NCBI RefSeq assembly: GCF_003473485.1
Contig: NC_053045.1
Span: 64,171,994-64,235,993, forward strand
From: Medicago truncatula
Lineage: Eukaryota; Streptophyta; Magnoliopsida; Fabales; Fabaceae
DNA length: 64,000 nucleotides
Reading direction: 5' to 3'
Shown: in pieces, positions 48,580-61,060 of the stretch
Position numbering within the stretch: position 1 is the first letter of the stretch
How the letters are laid out: the number at the start of each line of letters is the position of its first letter
Notes under the pieces: model-generated
What the model was told of the DNA's origin: nothing
Database searches by the model: none
What the model saw: only the letters and a program-made list of their open reading frames with translations
Program-made: the position numbers and the translations under genes

Positions 48580-50192
48580 ATGTTTGGTTTGGAAGAGAAG
48601 TTGTGAAGAGAGAAATAGGTGAGAGAGAGTATGAGAAGAGAGAAAGATGTGAGAAATAGGGTAGATTTGATGTATTGTTTGGTAGAAGAGAAAGATAAGA
48701 GAAATAGAAGAGAAAGATAGATGTAATTATTGTTTAAGGACAAAAATACCCTTATCTAAAAAACAAGTATCCAATTTATTTTATTTCAAAGTTAATTTAT
48801 TTTATTTAATTAAGCAAGTTGCTTACTTAGAAAAATTATTTTAAATTAATTCAGGTAATAATATTATTTAAATTAATATATATAATTAAGTAAATTAAAT
48901 TACTTCAAGTAAAAAAGTTATATAAATATATTTTTTGTATAATTATCAAATAAATCTGTATGTTAAAAAAAAAGGAAAATATGTTTAAATACCAAATTAT
49001 GGAGTATAATGCTTGAACTCCCTTTCACCACCTCTATCTATATTCCCTCCAGCTCAAGCTCCCAACAGTATATGGTCGCACTTTTTAAACTTATCAAAGA
49101 TAGAGAAGACATGGGCAAGATAGTAAAATCCATAAAGATCAGCCCTTTCTCTCCTCTTTCTTCGCTGCCTTGTGGAGAAACCAAAAACGTGTGGGTCCCA
49201 CGTTTTAAACTTCTCTCTTTCATGTTTCTCTTCAAACCAAACAGGAGAAATTGAATCTTTCTCTTCAACTTCTCTCTTCCCAACTTCTCTCTTCCTTATT
49301 TCACCCCAACCAAACACAGTGTTAGTGTGTGTTTGGAACAGAAGATTTATGCGAGAGAGATAAATAAAGGAGAGAGATATTTAAGAAATGGGTAACTTCC
49401 ACTGTTTGGCATAACATAGAAATACAAGAGAGAGACCAAAAATCCATAGGACCCACCAACTTTTTGTTTCTCTTCTCTTGAGCGAAGAAAGCCAAGAGAG
49501 ATGACCAATATTTTGCATTCTTCGTTTATACCCTCGTCTTCATTGCTTCTCTTTTTGCCTAAAACTTTTGCACAGTGACCAAACTATACTTACATCTACT
49601 ATCCAGATCAGTGAGTCATCGAAACACCAAAGATCACAATAATAACCACTACATTATTTCTCAATGTTCTTCGCCATCTTCATGTCAATTTCCCACTATA
49701 GCTATTTTCTTCAATTTGGATTCATGTCTTGAAAGTTACTCCAAATTTGTTTTTTTCGGTTACTCCAAAGTTTTTTTTTTTTTTTTTTTTTTCCGCTATG
49801 TCTATTAGTTTATATGAAATTGTGGATGTGGGAGTTTGATTGAAAAAAGGAACATATGGAAGATAGCGAATTGAAAACCAAAAGGGTGTGAGTGTTGAAA
49901 AGTAAATTAGTTCATTTGATTAATATTTTAATTGAATAACAATCTTAACAAATTTAAAATGAAATTAAATAATGTGATGATTTAATTCAAATTATTAATA
50001 GATTTTTATATTACAGGGGTATTTTAGTATTTTTATAATAATCAACATTTCTTTCTTCTCTATTTTTTTTATCTTTCTCTTATTCCAAACCATCCATCAA
50101 ATCTACTATATTTCTCATCTATTTCTCTCTTTTCATACTCTCTCTCTCTCACCTATTTCTCTCTTCACAATTTCTCTTCATAACCAAACACA
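48580..50192. mobile_element. Two adjacent TGTTTGG-type TIR elements forming a large inverted-repeat block
   Basis: The left end (TGTTTGGTTTGGAAGAGAAG, TTGTGAAGAGAGAAATAGGT) and the far right end, reverse-complemented (GTGTTTGGTTATGAAGAGAA, ATTGTGAAGAGAGAAATAGG), match over about 140 bp. In the middle another pair of the same termini sits back to back (AACCAAACACAGT ending near 49318, GTGTTTGGAACAG starting near 49329). So 48580-49318 and 49329-50192 may be two related elements, or one interrupted by another. Neither encodes a recognisable transposase. Confidence 0.65.
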
Positions 50193-50869
50193 CCCTTAAT
50201 GCTTAAGTAAAAGTCTTATAATTTTAGTTTCTTAAAAAAAAAACTATGAGACCATTGAAGTATTAAATCTTTTGAAAGAGAGTAATATTAAGCGATTCAA
50301 TTGGATTTGGTAAATTCATGTTTACATTTGTGTGCAAAAAATATCGGATCCACCAAAAAAAATACACTATACAAAAATTGTTTTTGATCAAAATGATAAA
50401 TGGGTTTTAGTAGGCTCTAAAAAAATATTTTAATGTGGTGGATGATAAAAAACGGTTTTTTACTACTATAAAAATTACATTAATTGAGAGCACCTAATTA
50501 TTAAATTGAATAAACCCTTAATTTAATTTTATATGATTTTCTTTTTAAGGGCCTATATATGTAAACCTTTAAAGGGGGACTCGTCATTTTTAGTAAAATA
50601 ACGAGTTTTAGAAAATATGAAAAAGGAAAGGTCTGATATTTTACTAAAAAATATGGATTTATTTTAGGAATTCTTTTAGACCTATATTAGAGAAACTTTT
50701 TCTTGATTGTAAATTACGTTTTTAATAAAAAAAAAAAAGTATTTTTAGAGATTATTTTTAAAGAAAAAAATAGATGAGTTGGATTTGAGCTCACCAAAGT
50801 TTAGATAGATTTCAATGTGTAAAAAACTCGCGTCTTTGTAAAGTGTGAACTAATGCCAACAGTCTTTCT
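50193..50869. other. Intergenic, no gene recognised
   Basis: AT-rich. The words GAGCACCTAATTATT...AAACCCTTAATTTAAT and TATATATG.AAACCTTTAAA.GGGG.CT.GTCATTTTTAGTA recur here (50490-50595) and at 48298-48415, showing that the SnRK1-beta promoter region was partly duplicated on the other side of the inverted element block. Confidence 0.6.
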
Positions 50870-51290
50870 TCTAGCACGAGGTTGGAGAGACCCAACCAAG
50901 GTTGGAGTAAATGTAACATGGATGCGGATTTACATTATGGTGGGGTCTTACTTCATCGGGGTGTTGTGTGTTAGAAAAAATGAAGGTGAGTTTATTCTCG
51001 TTCAAAGGAGTTGTAAGTTTGCAAAGATGTTAACTATTGTTAAAGGAGAGGCAAATGTGTTACTTGAAGCTATTCAATTGGTCGTCAATAAAAGATGAGA
51101 ATGACTATTGTTTGAAAGTGATTCTAAATTTTAGTATACTCATTTTTTTTCTCACTCTTTAGATGTTTTTGAATTTAATTTAATTATTGCTAGTATTAAA
51201 ATAAGTTTATGTGTATTTTTTAATTTTAAGATAAAGTTTGTTAGACGAGAAACAAATATGGTTATTCATACCCTTACAAGGACGTCCATT
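50870..51290 (+). pseudogene. LINE RNase H-domain remnant
   Basis: Frames read KCNMDADLHYGG, IVKGEANVLLEAIQLVVN, LFESDSKF and KFVRRETNMVIHTLTR, the Asp-Glu-Asp order and closing block of plant LINE RNase H. These lie in different frames with stops between them, so the copy is dead. No reverse transcriptase part is present. Confidence 0.7.
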
Positions 51291-51390
51291 TTTTTTGTTT
51301 TTGGCTTGTTAAACCAAATGATTGAAATTATTCCTCCTTATATTGAACTATTTTTGATCAACGATACGAGCTAAATGAAGATTAAAATAA

Positions 51391-52447
51391 TGAGACCATT
51401 TACAATGGTTAAACATATTCAACAACCCTTAACATCCACTTTTTCAATTCCCAACACTCCACATCATTTTCTCTCTCTTAATTCTACACCCATTCAATTT
51501 TTCCTCTCCAATGATTTTTTCATTCAACACTCTACCCCACCACCTTTTAATTCTTATTCTTATTTAATTTTATATTTTTGTTTGTATAATTACATAAAAT
51601 TACAATTATCGATTATAATTAAATTAAAATGAAGAAACACTTAACATTTTTATTTTTTTTTAAAAACAAAATTTATTTAAATAATTTATTTTTATTTTCT
51701 TAACTTAAAATGAAATACAACAAATTAAGCACACATCATAGATCTAAAATATGGATTGAAGTTGTTTGGAACAGAGGATGGATGATTGAAATTTGAGGCA
51801 AAACCAAAATTAGGCATGTTTTGAGGATGTTGGTTGGGGAATTGATTTGGATTTTGAGGATGTTGGTTGGGAAATTGATTTGGGTGTTCATAATTGTTGG
51901 AATTTTGGTAGCTAAATGGGTAATGAATTTTGGGTGTTGAATTGATTGTTAGTGGGATCCATTTCACTAAATAAAAACTAAAACTTCAAAAGAAAAATAG
52001 AAAGCTAATAATAAGATTAAGAGAGTGAAAAACTTGGTTTTTTTCTGTGTCCAAATCAAATGATCCAAGTCTCTATTTATAGAGAAAAAAAAATCACGAA
52101 TTTTGGTAAAAATAAAATAAAATTATTTGCAATGAAATAATTGAGTCCAAAATATTAAGATGATAAAAATCCAAGCAGCCAATCGAAATCAGCCACATGT
52201 CATCACTTTATCCATTTAACTTTCTCTCTCCGGAACTCCCTCCAGCTCACGCGCCCTGTCGGCGCGTGTACCGCACGCGCCTGCTTCAGCCAGCGAAAAC
52301 GCGCCACATGGCCCCCACGTCAGAATTCAACATGTTTAATTCTTTCATCTACTCTCACCTCCGCATCATTTTTTTTTTTCATTTTCAACCACATGCAATA
52401 GTTTCAACATGCTGAAGCTTGGTTTCAACAACCCATTGCACATGGTC
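51391..52447. mobile_element. PIF/Harbinger-like element, non-autonomous
   Basis: The left end GAGACCATTTACAATGGTTA and the reverse complement of the right end (GACCATGTGCAATGGGTTGT) form short inverted termini. TAA trinucleotides flank both sides (51388-51390 and 52448-52450), as expected of the TTA/TAA target of PIF/Harbinger. The interior carries an ORF1-like fragment on the minus strand and a GC-rich patch near the right end (GCGCCCTGTCGGCGCGTGTA). No transposase was seen. Confidence 0.6.
51725..51967 (-). pseudogene. N-terminal fragment of a Harbinger-associated Asn/Pro/Gln-rich ORF1 protein
   Basis: The 80-aa frame contains IHYPFSYQNSNNYEHPNQFP and two copies of PNQFPNQHPQN, the low-complexity N terminus seen in SANT/Myb-like proteins linked to PIF/Harbinger transposons. 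The DNA-binding part is missing. Treated as a remnant of the surrounding element. Confidence 0.5.
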
Positions 52448-52450
52448 TAA

Positions 52451-54204
52451 GGAAGAGGGAAAGTAACTTGTTGAAATAATAGATGGGCCCCTTTTGGATC
52501 CACGATGAATGGGCCCATGTCTATGTGCTAAATGAGTTATCGTTCTTGACTGCTGCTGTTCTGACATTCAATATGTCTTAGAAACATAAGTAAATGACCA
52601 AAAAATCCAACGACAGTTAAATGCTGTCTTTCTAGTTATAAAGTCACTGTTGTGAATAATTTAGTATTTTACTTGTGTTAAGGAAGTTTACGATGTTAAA
52701 CTAGAAATTGTCATCGTCCTTTCCAATTTCTCGTAGAATGAGAGAGAATTGAAGAAAAAAGGAAGAGATTTCAAATTTTGTGAAGAAGCTTTCTGTTAGG
52801 CAAAACATCAAACACGTAGCTGAACAGATTAATCCAATCAAATTTTGTCGGCATATCCAAACGAATCTCGCGAGTGAGTGCTTATGTCTTTCCTTTTTTT
52901 CCTTTATGTCTTGTAGATAGTACTTCTGGTTTTGGTTTTTTGCCTTTCACAATAACATACCATGTTTGGTTGCCAATTCATTCTCACTGCTTAGATTTCT
53001 GGTTTTGTTCTTGTTGGTGACAAGTAAGTAGTAGCACTTCATGCTACAATGTTTATTCATTTAGGCCATGTTTCCATAAACAACTTAACTATATCTTATA
53101 AGTGCTTATGTAGTATAAGCTATTAAATAAATAATAGAATAAACTTAAACTACTTTCATATAAGCTATAAGCTATTTTAACTAGCTATCCTGGAAGCTTA
53201 TGAAAATAAGATAAAAACAACTTATGAATATGTTACAAACAGTTTCATAATTGTTTATTTAGTCAATTCAAGCAAACGTTTGATACATTGAATGTGTGTT
53301 GCACAGAGGTGGGCTACCTAAGCAAATCATAGGTACGCGTCGCAGAGTGCACATCTATTGAATTGTAATCAAATGTGTTTTATGTCACTGTCTGACACAA
53401 TTATCCATTATCCCCTGATTGAAGATCTGACGGCTTATATTCGGACTTTAGACAATTTGATTTAAAATAAGAACTCAGAATGTGAATTGTTTGATTTTAA
53501 TTCAACAATTATGACTGCAACTGCAATGAATTATTGGCCCCAAAGAATCTGATTCCTGATAGTACATCAAGGGATGTGTCGTTTTTTTGGGTATATAGCA
53601 GGACTTAAATCAACAATAGAAGTAAATGGATAGATATTTGAATCTTGCATTTTTCTGCTTGTATTCCACTTAGTTAGTTTCCTTTCTTATTTTCCTTGGT
53701 CGAATGTAATACAATTCAGATGCCAACGAACAAGCACGATTCTTTTGGCCCAATTACTAGAAAACACAAATCCTTTATAGGTTTTCACTAATGATGTCTT
53801 GTTTGACAAGAGATCATAAAGTTAATCAAATTTTCAGACATTTCTGGTCATAAACTCTGCTAGAATATTTACTGATCATAACTGAGACTAGCTTAAATTC
53901 ATAATTTTTGTTGAACATTCAAGTTCTGCTCCTATGACTTTTACTTTTATTTGCATGTTTATTTATATGAATGGCACTTGAGATTTTGTTATTTTTATTG
54001 AAGGCAAAGCTTATGCACTTACAGTGCTTTTTTTTTTTGCTTCAATCATTTTGTATCTGATCGTATGACAGTATCTATGCACTGTTTTGATTGAGGAAAA
54101 GGAGGAAATATCCAATATTATTTTCACTTTTACTCATTGATTTCAAACTAACAAGCTCATGCCACTTTGAATTAGCACTTGGATCGTCTGCAAATTTCTC
54201 AAAT
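52451..54204 (+). promoter_or_regulatory. Upstream and probable 5'-UTR region of the mitochondrial ACP gene
   Basis: No coding exon was found between the Harbinger-like element and the ACP start. A 5'-UTR exon may lie around 52700-52900, with an acceptor such as CGTATGACAG near 54070, but this cannot be fixed from sequence alone. An AGCTTAT-rich MITE-like stretch lies at 53065-53290. Confidence 0.4.
53065..53290. repeat. AGCTTAT-rich MITE-like segment
   Basis: It contains GGCCATGTTTCCATAAACAA, GCTATAAGCTATTTTAACTA and CCTGGAAGCTTATGAAAATA, and shares vocabulary with the intron insertion at 4965-5255. Ends were not precisely fixed. Confidence 0.5.
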
Positions 54205-54699
54205 ATGCAAAGCATAAAGAAATCTATACTGAGTCATGTGAACTTGAGAAGATCAGCTGAAAGATGGTTTTTGGCCAAGGATGATAATGTGCTTATGCAT
54301 TTTAGATGTCGGTGCTCTTCAGCAGGTGCCAGCTCCGATCCGATACTAGACCGAGTAATCAGACGGGTCAAAAAATATGATAAAATTAATGCAGCAAAGG
54401 TATTCCAGTTATAGTCAAAAGGAAATTCTACATTTTGTTTATGATTATCTTTATCAGTGTTACACAGTCTGGGATTCTGTTTTCATGTATAGATTAAGTA
54501 TCAGTATATTTTTGTGTAGGTTACTGAAACAGCCGATTTTCAAAAGGACTTAAACCTGGACAGCTTGGATAGGGTTGAGCTTGTTATGGCTCTCGAAGAA
54601 GAATTTTCCATAGAAATTCCTGATGAGAAAGCAGATAAGCTTACTTGCTGTACCGATGTTGCAAAGTACATAGCCTCTGAAGCTGACCAAAAAATTTAG
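54205..54699 (+). CDS. Mitochondrial acyl carrier protein, 2 coding exons
   Basis: Mitochondrial ACP carries growing acyl chains (octanoyl for lipoate synthesis) on a phosphopantetheine arm and associates with respiratory complex I in many organisms. Exons 54205-54399 and 54520-54699 (TAG), joined in phase 0, give 124 aa. Residues 1-40 or so are basic and Ser/Arg-rich with few acids, a mitochondrial presequence. The ACP domain follows: [39 protein letters not shown] with the attachment Ser80 in the DSL motif, then [15 protein letters not shown]. The ATG was chosen because the MQSI-type start is typical of plant mtACP and upstream in-frame sequence has stops or no family character. Length agrees with the family. 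Confidence 0.95.
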
Positions 54700-55458
54700 G
54701 CAAGCCTTAACTTTTCAATTGTTTTGCTGTTACTCTTAGATTGCGGCATACAAAGAAGTTTTGGTGGCTGAGCTGTTTGGATCTCTACAAAGTCAGTTTG
54801 ACTGAAAATAATTGAGATTACCCGTCTCCTTTTCTTATTTCTTTATGTCACCCCACCCCAATGTAAGCATGACACCTGATCAAAAAATTCCCTTGCTTTT
54901 TCTATTTTTGTACAATTAAATTTATTTTCCGTTGAGTTATGCTTTATTGAAGAATTGACGGATGAAAAATGAGATGATTTTGTCAAAACTTTTGAATTTT
55001 GTTATAGTATCATGTTTGTTGGGTTGATGAAGGGAAGTGTTACTTCTAACAGGCTAAGCATAAACTTAAACAATTACTTTTTTATTATGCAAAATCAAAT
55101 TTATGAGGTAAGCCGGTAAGTAATTGGTCCATGACAAATATTTACATGTTATATTCGTCTGTGTGAAAATCTTAATTGAAAACAGTTTCAGGACCATTCT
55201 CAATTTTTCATATGACCAAATACTGGAGGTTGTGACACCCCCAACACAACTCCTAAATTTAACAATCTCACACAAACAACAATCAAACTTGAGCCATTGT
55301 AATCTTTACAGATGAATGGTTGTCGCATATAAACTATATGTAGTATGTATTTTACAAGATGTAAACCCATGCAAACCCAATACTGTGACTTAAGCGCCGT
55401 CCAAGTGAGTCATGGTGCTCTTACGAACATACTCTTGTTGATGTAGTTTGTTTCAAAT
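54700..55458. other. Convergent 3' flanks of the ACP and Ole e 1-like genes
   Basis: No gene recognised. The two neighbouring genes converge here. Small open frames at 55066-55315 overlap on opposite strands and lack motifs. Confidence 0.5.
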
Positions 55459-57320
55459 CTACTCCTTAATTTCCCCTATATCTTTTCGTGGTGATGCGCG
55501 CACTAGCTCAGAAGCTGAATGTTGGATCCTTATGGTTCCAGCATCATAGGTTCGGATGCCATTCCCAATAGTAGAGAGCTTAAGCAGTCCCTTCTGTTTG
55601 TTGACATGTCGAGCTGGTCTACAGAGTGATCCCTTTGGAATTTTGTGAACTTTCACTCTGCATATTTTTTCCAAGTTGGGAATAGCATGGAGGTAGGAAG
55701 GGAGGTCCACCATAAAATCTCCAAATTCATCAGTTACACCGTTCGCTACCATTGCTTTGCCTGTTCTTTCGGTAGCGTGGCTTTGGCAGTTTACAGAAAC
55801 CAAAGCTCCTGCATTAGTTAATCTTCAATTAGCAAAATTTGCAGGCAAATGAAATTTTGTATTTTCTTTTGGAAACTGATGGAAGTATTCAATGCATGCT
55901 GTTGGAGTCAAATTTCAAAGATTGCATTTAGAAATGGTTTTGAATTCTGCCATTTTTCATTGAGAAACAACAATAACATAGAAGTGGCATAGTAAATGTA
56001 ATATACGATGCGAGAGAAAGACAAAATATTTCTTTGAATGAATCTCCAATTTTATATCCAAAATTGCAGAACGTTATGGTTTTAGTCCTTGAAATAAAAA
56101 TAAGTCAGTAAGAAGAGTCATTAAAATTGTAATAATTGTTTTGGTGTAAACCTTATCTATTAAGCCCCTAAAGTTAAATAAATACTTGCAATCAAATTGA
56201 TCCTTAAAAATCTGCAATTTTGAAGACTATGTAACAGTCACAATTAGTTTTGAAATTGTAAGTGATTTAGGGTTGACTACTTTAAAATATTTGGTACTAT
56301 AAAGTATAATCTCAAACAAAGAACTGTCTATTATGGACTCGGTCCAACGGTGAACCCTCCTTATTTTTTATTTTATTTTTATTATTATAGAATTAAACTT
56401 TTTACTTAAAATGGTTAATGTCCACCTTTGGACCACTTTTGCGAGTTCTATATTAGACACACACCTCAAGATTAATAAGTATTTCACAATTTCAATAATT
56501 ATTTTTCTTCATTTTCTCTTATTTAAGGCCAAACATCTCTACATATTTCTGCACAGACTATATAAGTAAAGTAGTGCACGCATATTGTTGTTGTAAACTT
56601 TCATTACATAACGTGATTTATATATATTGCTTCCCCATATAGCTTAGCTATGCATTTGACGGGAAGGTTGGGAATCATTGTCATTAAAATTTTCTATGTT
56701 GGCCAGCTTTCTTTTTCAGTTATCAAGGACGACAGCTGATCGATAATGTTGAATGCAACATTTGTTGTTTTCAGAAGTAGAAATTTCACCAAAATATGAA
56801 AGCAATATAATAATATACTGTCACCAAACAATGGAACAACAACTTCTTCTGTACATCTCTAATTGTGCAACACACCACTAATCTTATAATTGTATTAGCA
56901 AGAATATCATTATAATGCATAAGCCATAAACTGAATTTTCAATATCATACATCTTCTACGATTTACTGAATAACATATATTGGATATTCAATGATTAATG
57001 AAGGTTTTAGCAAGGACAATATACAATTATTGTAAAATATTTACGGTACCTGGTATTGGCCATGCATTTGAATGATGATTATTATTAGGTCCATCACAAT
57101 GAAGTGAGCCAGTAATGAGTACAGTTGATAGCTTCTCCTCTCCATATCCAGCAATTTCCACAACTTCTTCTCTGCTTGATAAACCGAACAAATTCTGATA
57201 ATCTTCAACTCCTGATGCTGATGATGGAGGAGATCCTACCACAATATTAAGCAATAATAATAATAATAAACAAAGGGAAAACAACATCACAAAAACGTTG
57301 TTGCCACTCAAGTTGCTCAT
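55459..57320 (-). CDS. Pollen Ole e 1/extensin-like secreted protein, 2 exons
   Basis: Ole e 1 family proteins are small secreted cell-wall or pollen-tube proteins with a disulfide-bonded beta fold. Exons in gene order are 57320-57050 and 55808-55459, joined in phase 1, 206 aa. Residues 1-29 form a signal peptide (MSNLSGNNVFVMLFSLCL followed by a Leu run and VVGS). The mature part has REEVVEIAGYGEEKLSTVLI, Cys75, the GALVSVNCQ block (Cys98), a DEFGDFMVDLPSYLHAI strand and KICRVKVHKIPKGSLCRPA. It ends RKDIGEIKE. The intron is 1.24 kb. Expression and exact role are not visible from sequence. Confidence 0.88.
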
Positions 57321-57444
57321 CGTCTTTGAGTTTGTTTATCAACTTTGGCTTAACTTACGTAAGAGATATACTATTAATTTGAATTGAACTCCTCCTCAAC
57401 TCAAAACAACATACTTATATAATGAGTCGATACCTTCTTCTGCT

Positions 57445-57455
57445 TTTTATATAAG
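57445..57455 (-). promoter_or_regulatory. TATA box of the Ole e 1-like gene
   Basis: The minus strand reads GGCTTATATAAAAAGC about 130 bp upstream of the start codon. A second TATA-like word (TTATATAAT on plus, near 57415) lies closer. Confidence 0.5.
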
Positions 57456-57934
57456 CCACATTCCATTCCTCATATACATTTAGCTCTCTTAGGTTTGACT
57501 TTGCATTGCAGTATAATTTATTTATTTGTGCTATCAAATTAGTTTTTCAGATTCATTTCCATGTGTGAAATAACAAAATTGCCCATTCATGTACGTCAGG
57601 CAATAATACTCTTGTTATTATTTTGACATTTAAAAATGCCGATTTTTTTTGTCAACAAAGCTTATAAATTACTAATATTAATAGTGGTTGCTCTAAAATA
57701 CTAATCAATTTAATTATAAATAAAGGGTGATATATACATTACTAAGACTTAGTGCTCTAATATTTCCCTTTTTTGGTTACATATGTTCTTTCAACGGGAT
57801 GCAATTCTATCCAGATTAAATGTGGATAATTCTCACGGTCAAGATTTGAACATTAGTTCGTTAAGTTGTGGGAAGTTAACTAATTCCATCTCAATTATTA
57901 ATCATTTATGTATTTTCTAACTTTAGTATTTGAT

Positions 57935-58237
57935 TCCTTTCATCTCAAAATAATTGACATATTTGATTATCTCATATAGATTAAGAAAAATGAATAAATA
58001 AAAGAGAGATCATAATACTTTTACTACATTATTGTTATTATTGATGTAAATTCACCATTATCATAAATGAAAAGTGAAAGATATTAAATTAAAATTAGTG
58101 TGTAATATTTAATTATATTAAATGATACAATTGAAAAATATATATAATCATATCATATATATTACTTTAAAAATTGAAGATGCAAATAATTTAGTTTTTT
58201 TATTTAAATAGGTCAATTATTGTGGGACAAATGAGTA
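57935..58237. repeat. Degenerate Stowaway-like MITE
   Basis: The left end (CCTTTCATCTCAAAATAATT, GACATATTTG) is mirrored at the right end (AGGTCAATTATTGTGGGACA, AATGAGTA). This resembles a decayed CTCCCTCCGTC...AATTGAC Stowaway terminus. The terminal 10 bases have lost the consensus. Confidence 0.5.
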
Positions 58238-59045
58238 CAATATAATAGCTAAAAAATGAATATGAAAGGGCAACGTGAGTATATGAGAAGCCAGAGGGGA
58301 GGGTAAATTGGGTGTTATTGGAAATTAAGGAATGATTTGCAAGTAAGGGAAAGAAGAAGTTGGAAGTTAGAAAGGGAAGTTAAGGTATTAGGTTGGTAGC
58401 CTACTCTTATCGTCTACGTATCTATATTTCCAATTTTTTCTTTAATAAATTCTAGTTTAATTTAAGTCATATTGGGGAAGTTAAGTGTTTTAAGGACGGA
58501 CACGTCTAACATACTACATGTTTTACATGACAAATGCATAATGCAATATATGATCTTGCATGAAATGCATGGTGGCAAAAAAAATTAACCTCTATTACTT
58601 AATTATATCATTGAATCTCTTTTTCAAGCCTGTCTCAACCATATATCTTCAACGGCAGCAGCTATTCTTTTCTTAGCTACTTTCCCATATTGTTCCACAC
58701 ATAGTCAGTCCCCTACGTACCCCAACTTCCTCAATACGTCAAAAATAAGTTTTATATAGAACTTTTCAATTTGATTGGTAAAAATTATTTTGACATGACG
58801 ATATAAGTCGGTTAAGGTGAAATTTTTGGTAAATGTTTACAAATAAATATTTTAATAATGAACATTAGTCTTTTACATAAGAGAAATGTTAGCTCCAAAT
58901 TATAATATTCATTTTAGTCTAACCAAATAGAGGGGGTACATATACGGATTTAGGCCAGGGAATTCTAGGACCGGCCCAATAACTTTATATGTAGGCTTTA
59001 AACGAATTCAGAATCAATACATTTTGAAAATTACATTACATTTCT
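58238..59045. other. Intergenic, no gene recognised
   Basis: AT-rich sequence upstream of the Ole e 1-like gene with no coding feature. AACGTGAGTATATGAGAAGC near 58270 and CATGCATGGTGG near 58565 are simple motifs without clear context. Confidence 0.4.
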
Positions 59046-59211
59046 CACTTTAGTTTTTGCTTGAAAACACATGAAAATTACACATTTATCTCAAAACGGT
59101 AGTTAATTACCATTCGACTTCCTCCGTTTTCTTTGTTTTCAAATGGTAATTAGCTATCGTTGAAGTTAAATGTGAAATTTCTATATGTTTTTAAGCAAAA
59201 ACTGAAGTGAA
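59046..59211. repeat. Hairpin MITE, about 166 bp
   Basis: The left arm (CACTTTAGTTTTTGCTTGAA, AACACATG, then GGTAGTTAATTACCATT) pairs with the right arm (AAATGGTAATTAGCTATCG, CATATAG-like, TTAAGCAAAAACTGAAGTG). Arms are about 75 bp with scattered mismatches. Confidence 0.65.
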
Positions 59212-59384
59212 AACAACATTGATCATATATTTTTCAACTTCATTTCAAACCTTTTATGTATAAACTCATTTGTCGTCATCATGTAGCTAGTTCTCATGAT
59301 GATTGGTTAGAACTTAGAACTACCCTCTTTTTCTCTCTTCTCTCCTTCCCAAGCCCTAGATGTCACCACTTTTCTTCTTCTTAT

Positions 59385-59870
59385 CTACCGAAGAGGGGTG
59401 ATTTAGGGTCAACTTTGACCGAAAATCACCCCTCCGATGTTGTTTTTGTTCAATTAAGTGATTTCTACACATTTTTCGTATTTTTTCGTTTGTTTTTGTG
59501 ATTTCTTCATCTTTGCACAAATTTTTTATTTTGATTTCCCGTCTTTGTGTGACATGTTTTTTTATTTCTCGTCTTAGTGCAATGTTTATTTGATTCAAGT
59601 TGACATATTATCTTTGAGCAAGTACAGATTCAATCAATGTATTTGACGTCGTCAACGTTGCAGACTTGGAGCCATGAGTATTCCATAGACTTAAATATAA
59701 TCATATTTGTAGTCATAGGTACCATGTTGTTTCATGCTATTAATATGGATGTTGTAAGTTTGTTCGTATATTAATCCTTTTTGTTTTTAGCGACTTTGAA
59801 TTTGTATTGTATGAATGTACTATATCAATTTTAATGAATGAATATTATTTATCTTTGTTAAAAAAAAAAA
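59385..59870 (+). repeat. Dispersed repeat with A-rich tail, copy 2
   Basis: It contains GAGGGGTGATTTAGGGTCAA, GTTTTTGTGATTTCTTCATC, GTCAACGTTGCAGACTTGGA and GAATGAATATTATTTATCTT, ending in a run of A at about 59858-59869. Colinear with the reverse complement of 37861-38350. The A-tail supports retroposition. Confidence 0.6.
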
Positions 59871-61060
59871 TTAGCTAGCTCTCATGATCCTTATATTAAT
59901 TAATTAAAAAATTCTAAAGATTTTTTCCAACTACACCCTAAAATATCTTGTTACATTCAAAATTTTATTAATATTTTATTATAATATTGAAATTGTCATA
60001 ATTTGTCTCGTATTAACTTTACAAATCCTATATTTTCTTCTTCAGATCTTCTCATTTCTCTAACAGACATATATTGTTTGCGAACAAACTTAATGAAAAG
60101 TTAACGATTTGAAGTACAAAATACTTCAGCATATTTCATTGCATAAGTGAGTTTTTAGTGGGGAGGAAGAAGTAACAACCGAGGGATTAAATGGATGGCA
60201 TGGGAACGCATGGCATGCCCCAAAGAATTTGGTGGAATGGGGTTTCGGAATTTCAAAGCTTTTAATCCCGCTATGGTAGCGAAGCAAGGATGGAGCTTTC
60301 TGTCTAAACCTGAATCGCTGGTTGCTAGAGTCTTTAAATCGAGGTACTTTCCCCATTCTTCTTTTTTGGGTGCTAAACTCGGATATAACCCGAGCTTTGC
60401 TTGAAGGAGTATTTGGAATTCGCGTCAGTTACTTTTATATGGATGTAGATGGACAATTGAAAATGGGCAGCAGGTCAGCGTGATGAATGATCCATGGGTT
60501 CGAGGTACTCGTGGAAACTGGATTCAATCCCCACAAAGCCAAGGTGTCTATAGTTTGCGTGTGTCTGATTTGATAGTTGACGAGGAACGAGTTTGGGATA
60601 TTGATAAGCTTGAATCTTTGTTTCCAGATGATATGGTGCAAGCTATTCTCGACACGCCACTATCTGTGGAAGTTCATAATGATAGAATAGCGTGGATGAT
60701 GGAACGTAGTGGGAGGTATACTGTTAAGACTGGTTATAAACTCGCTATGATGAAGTTGTTACATACCGATAGGTTTCATGTTGACGGAGAATGGCTTAGA
60801 ATCTGGAAGGTGAACTCCCCTCATAAAACACGTAATTTGTTATGGAGGATCTGCAGGGGGTGTATTTCGACGCGTCTCCGACTACAATCACGACATGTAC
60901 AATGTGAGGTGCTATGTCTATGGTGTGATACAACTGTTGAGGATGATTGGCATGCTTTTGTAGGTTGTACCGTGGCGCATGAGAGTTGGTATTGGGCAGG
61001 GCTTTCGACTGTGCTGCAATCACGAGTTGGCACTGCAAGTAGTTTGGCAGATTTTTTTTG

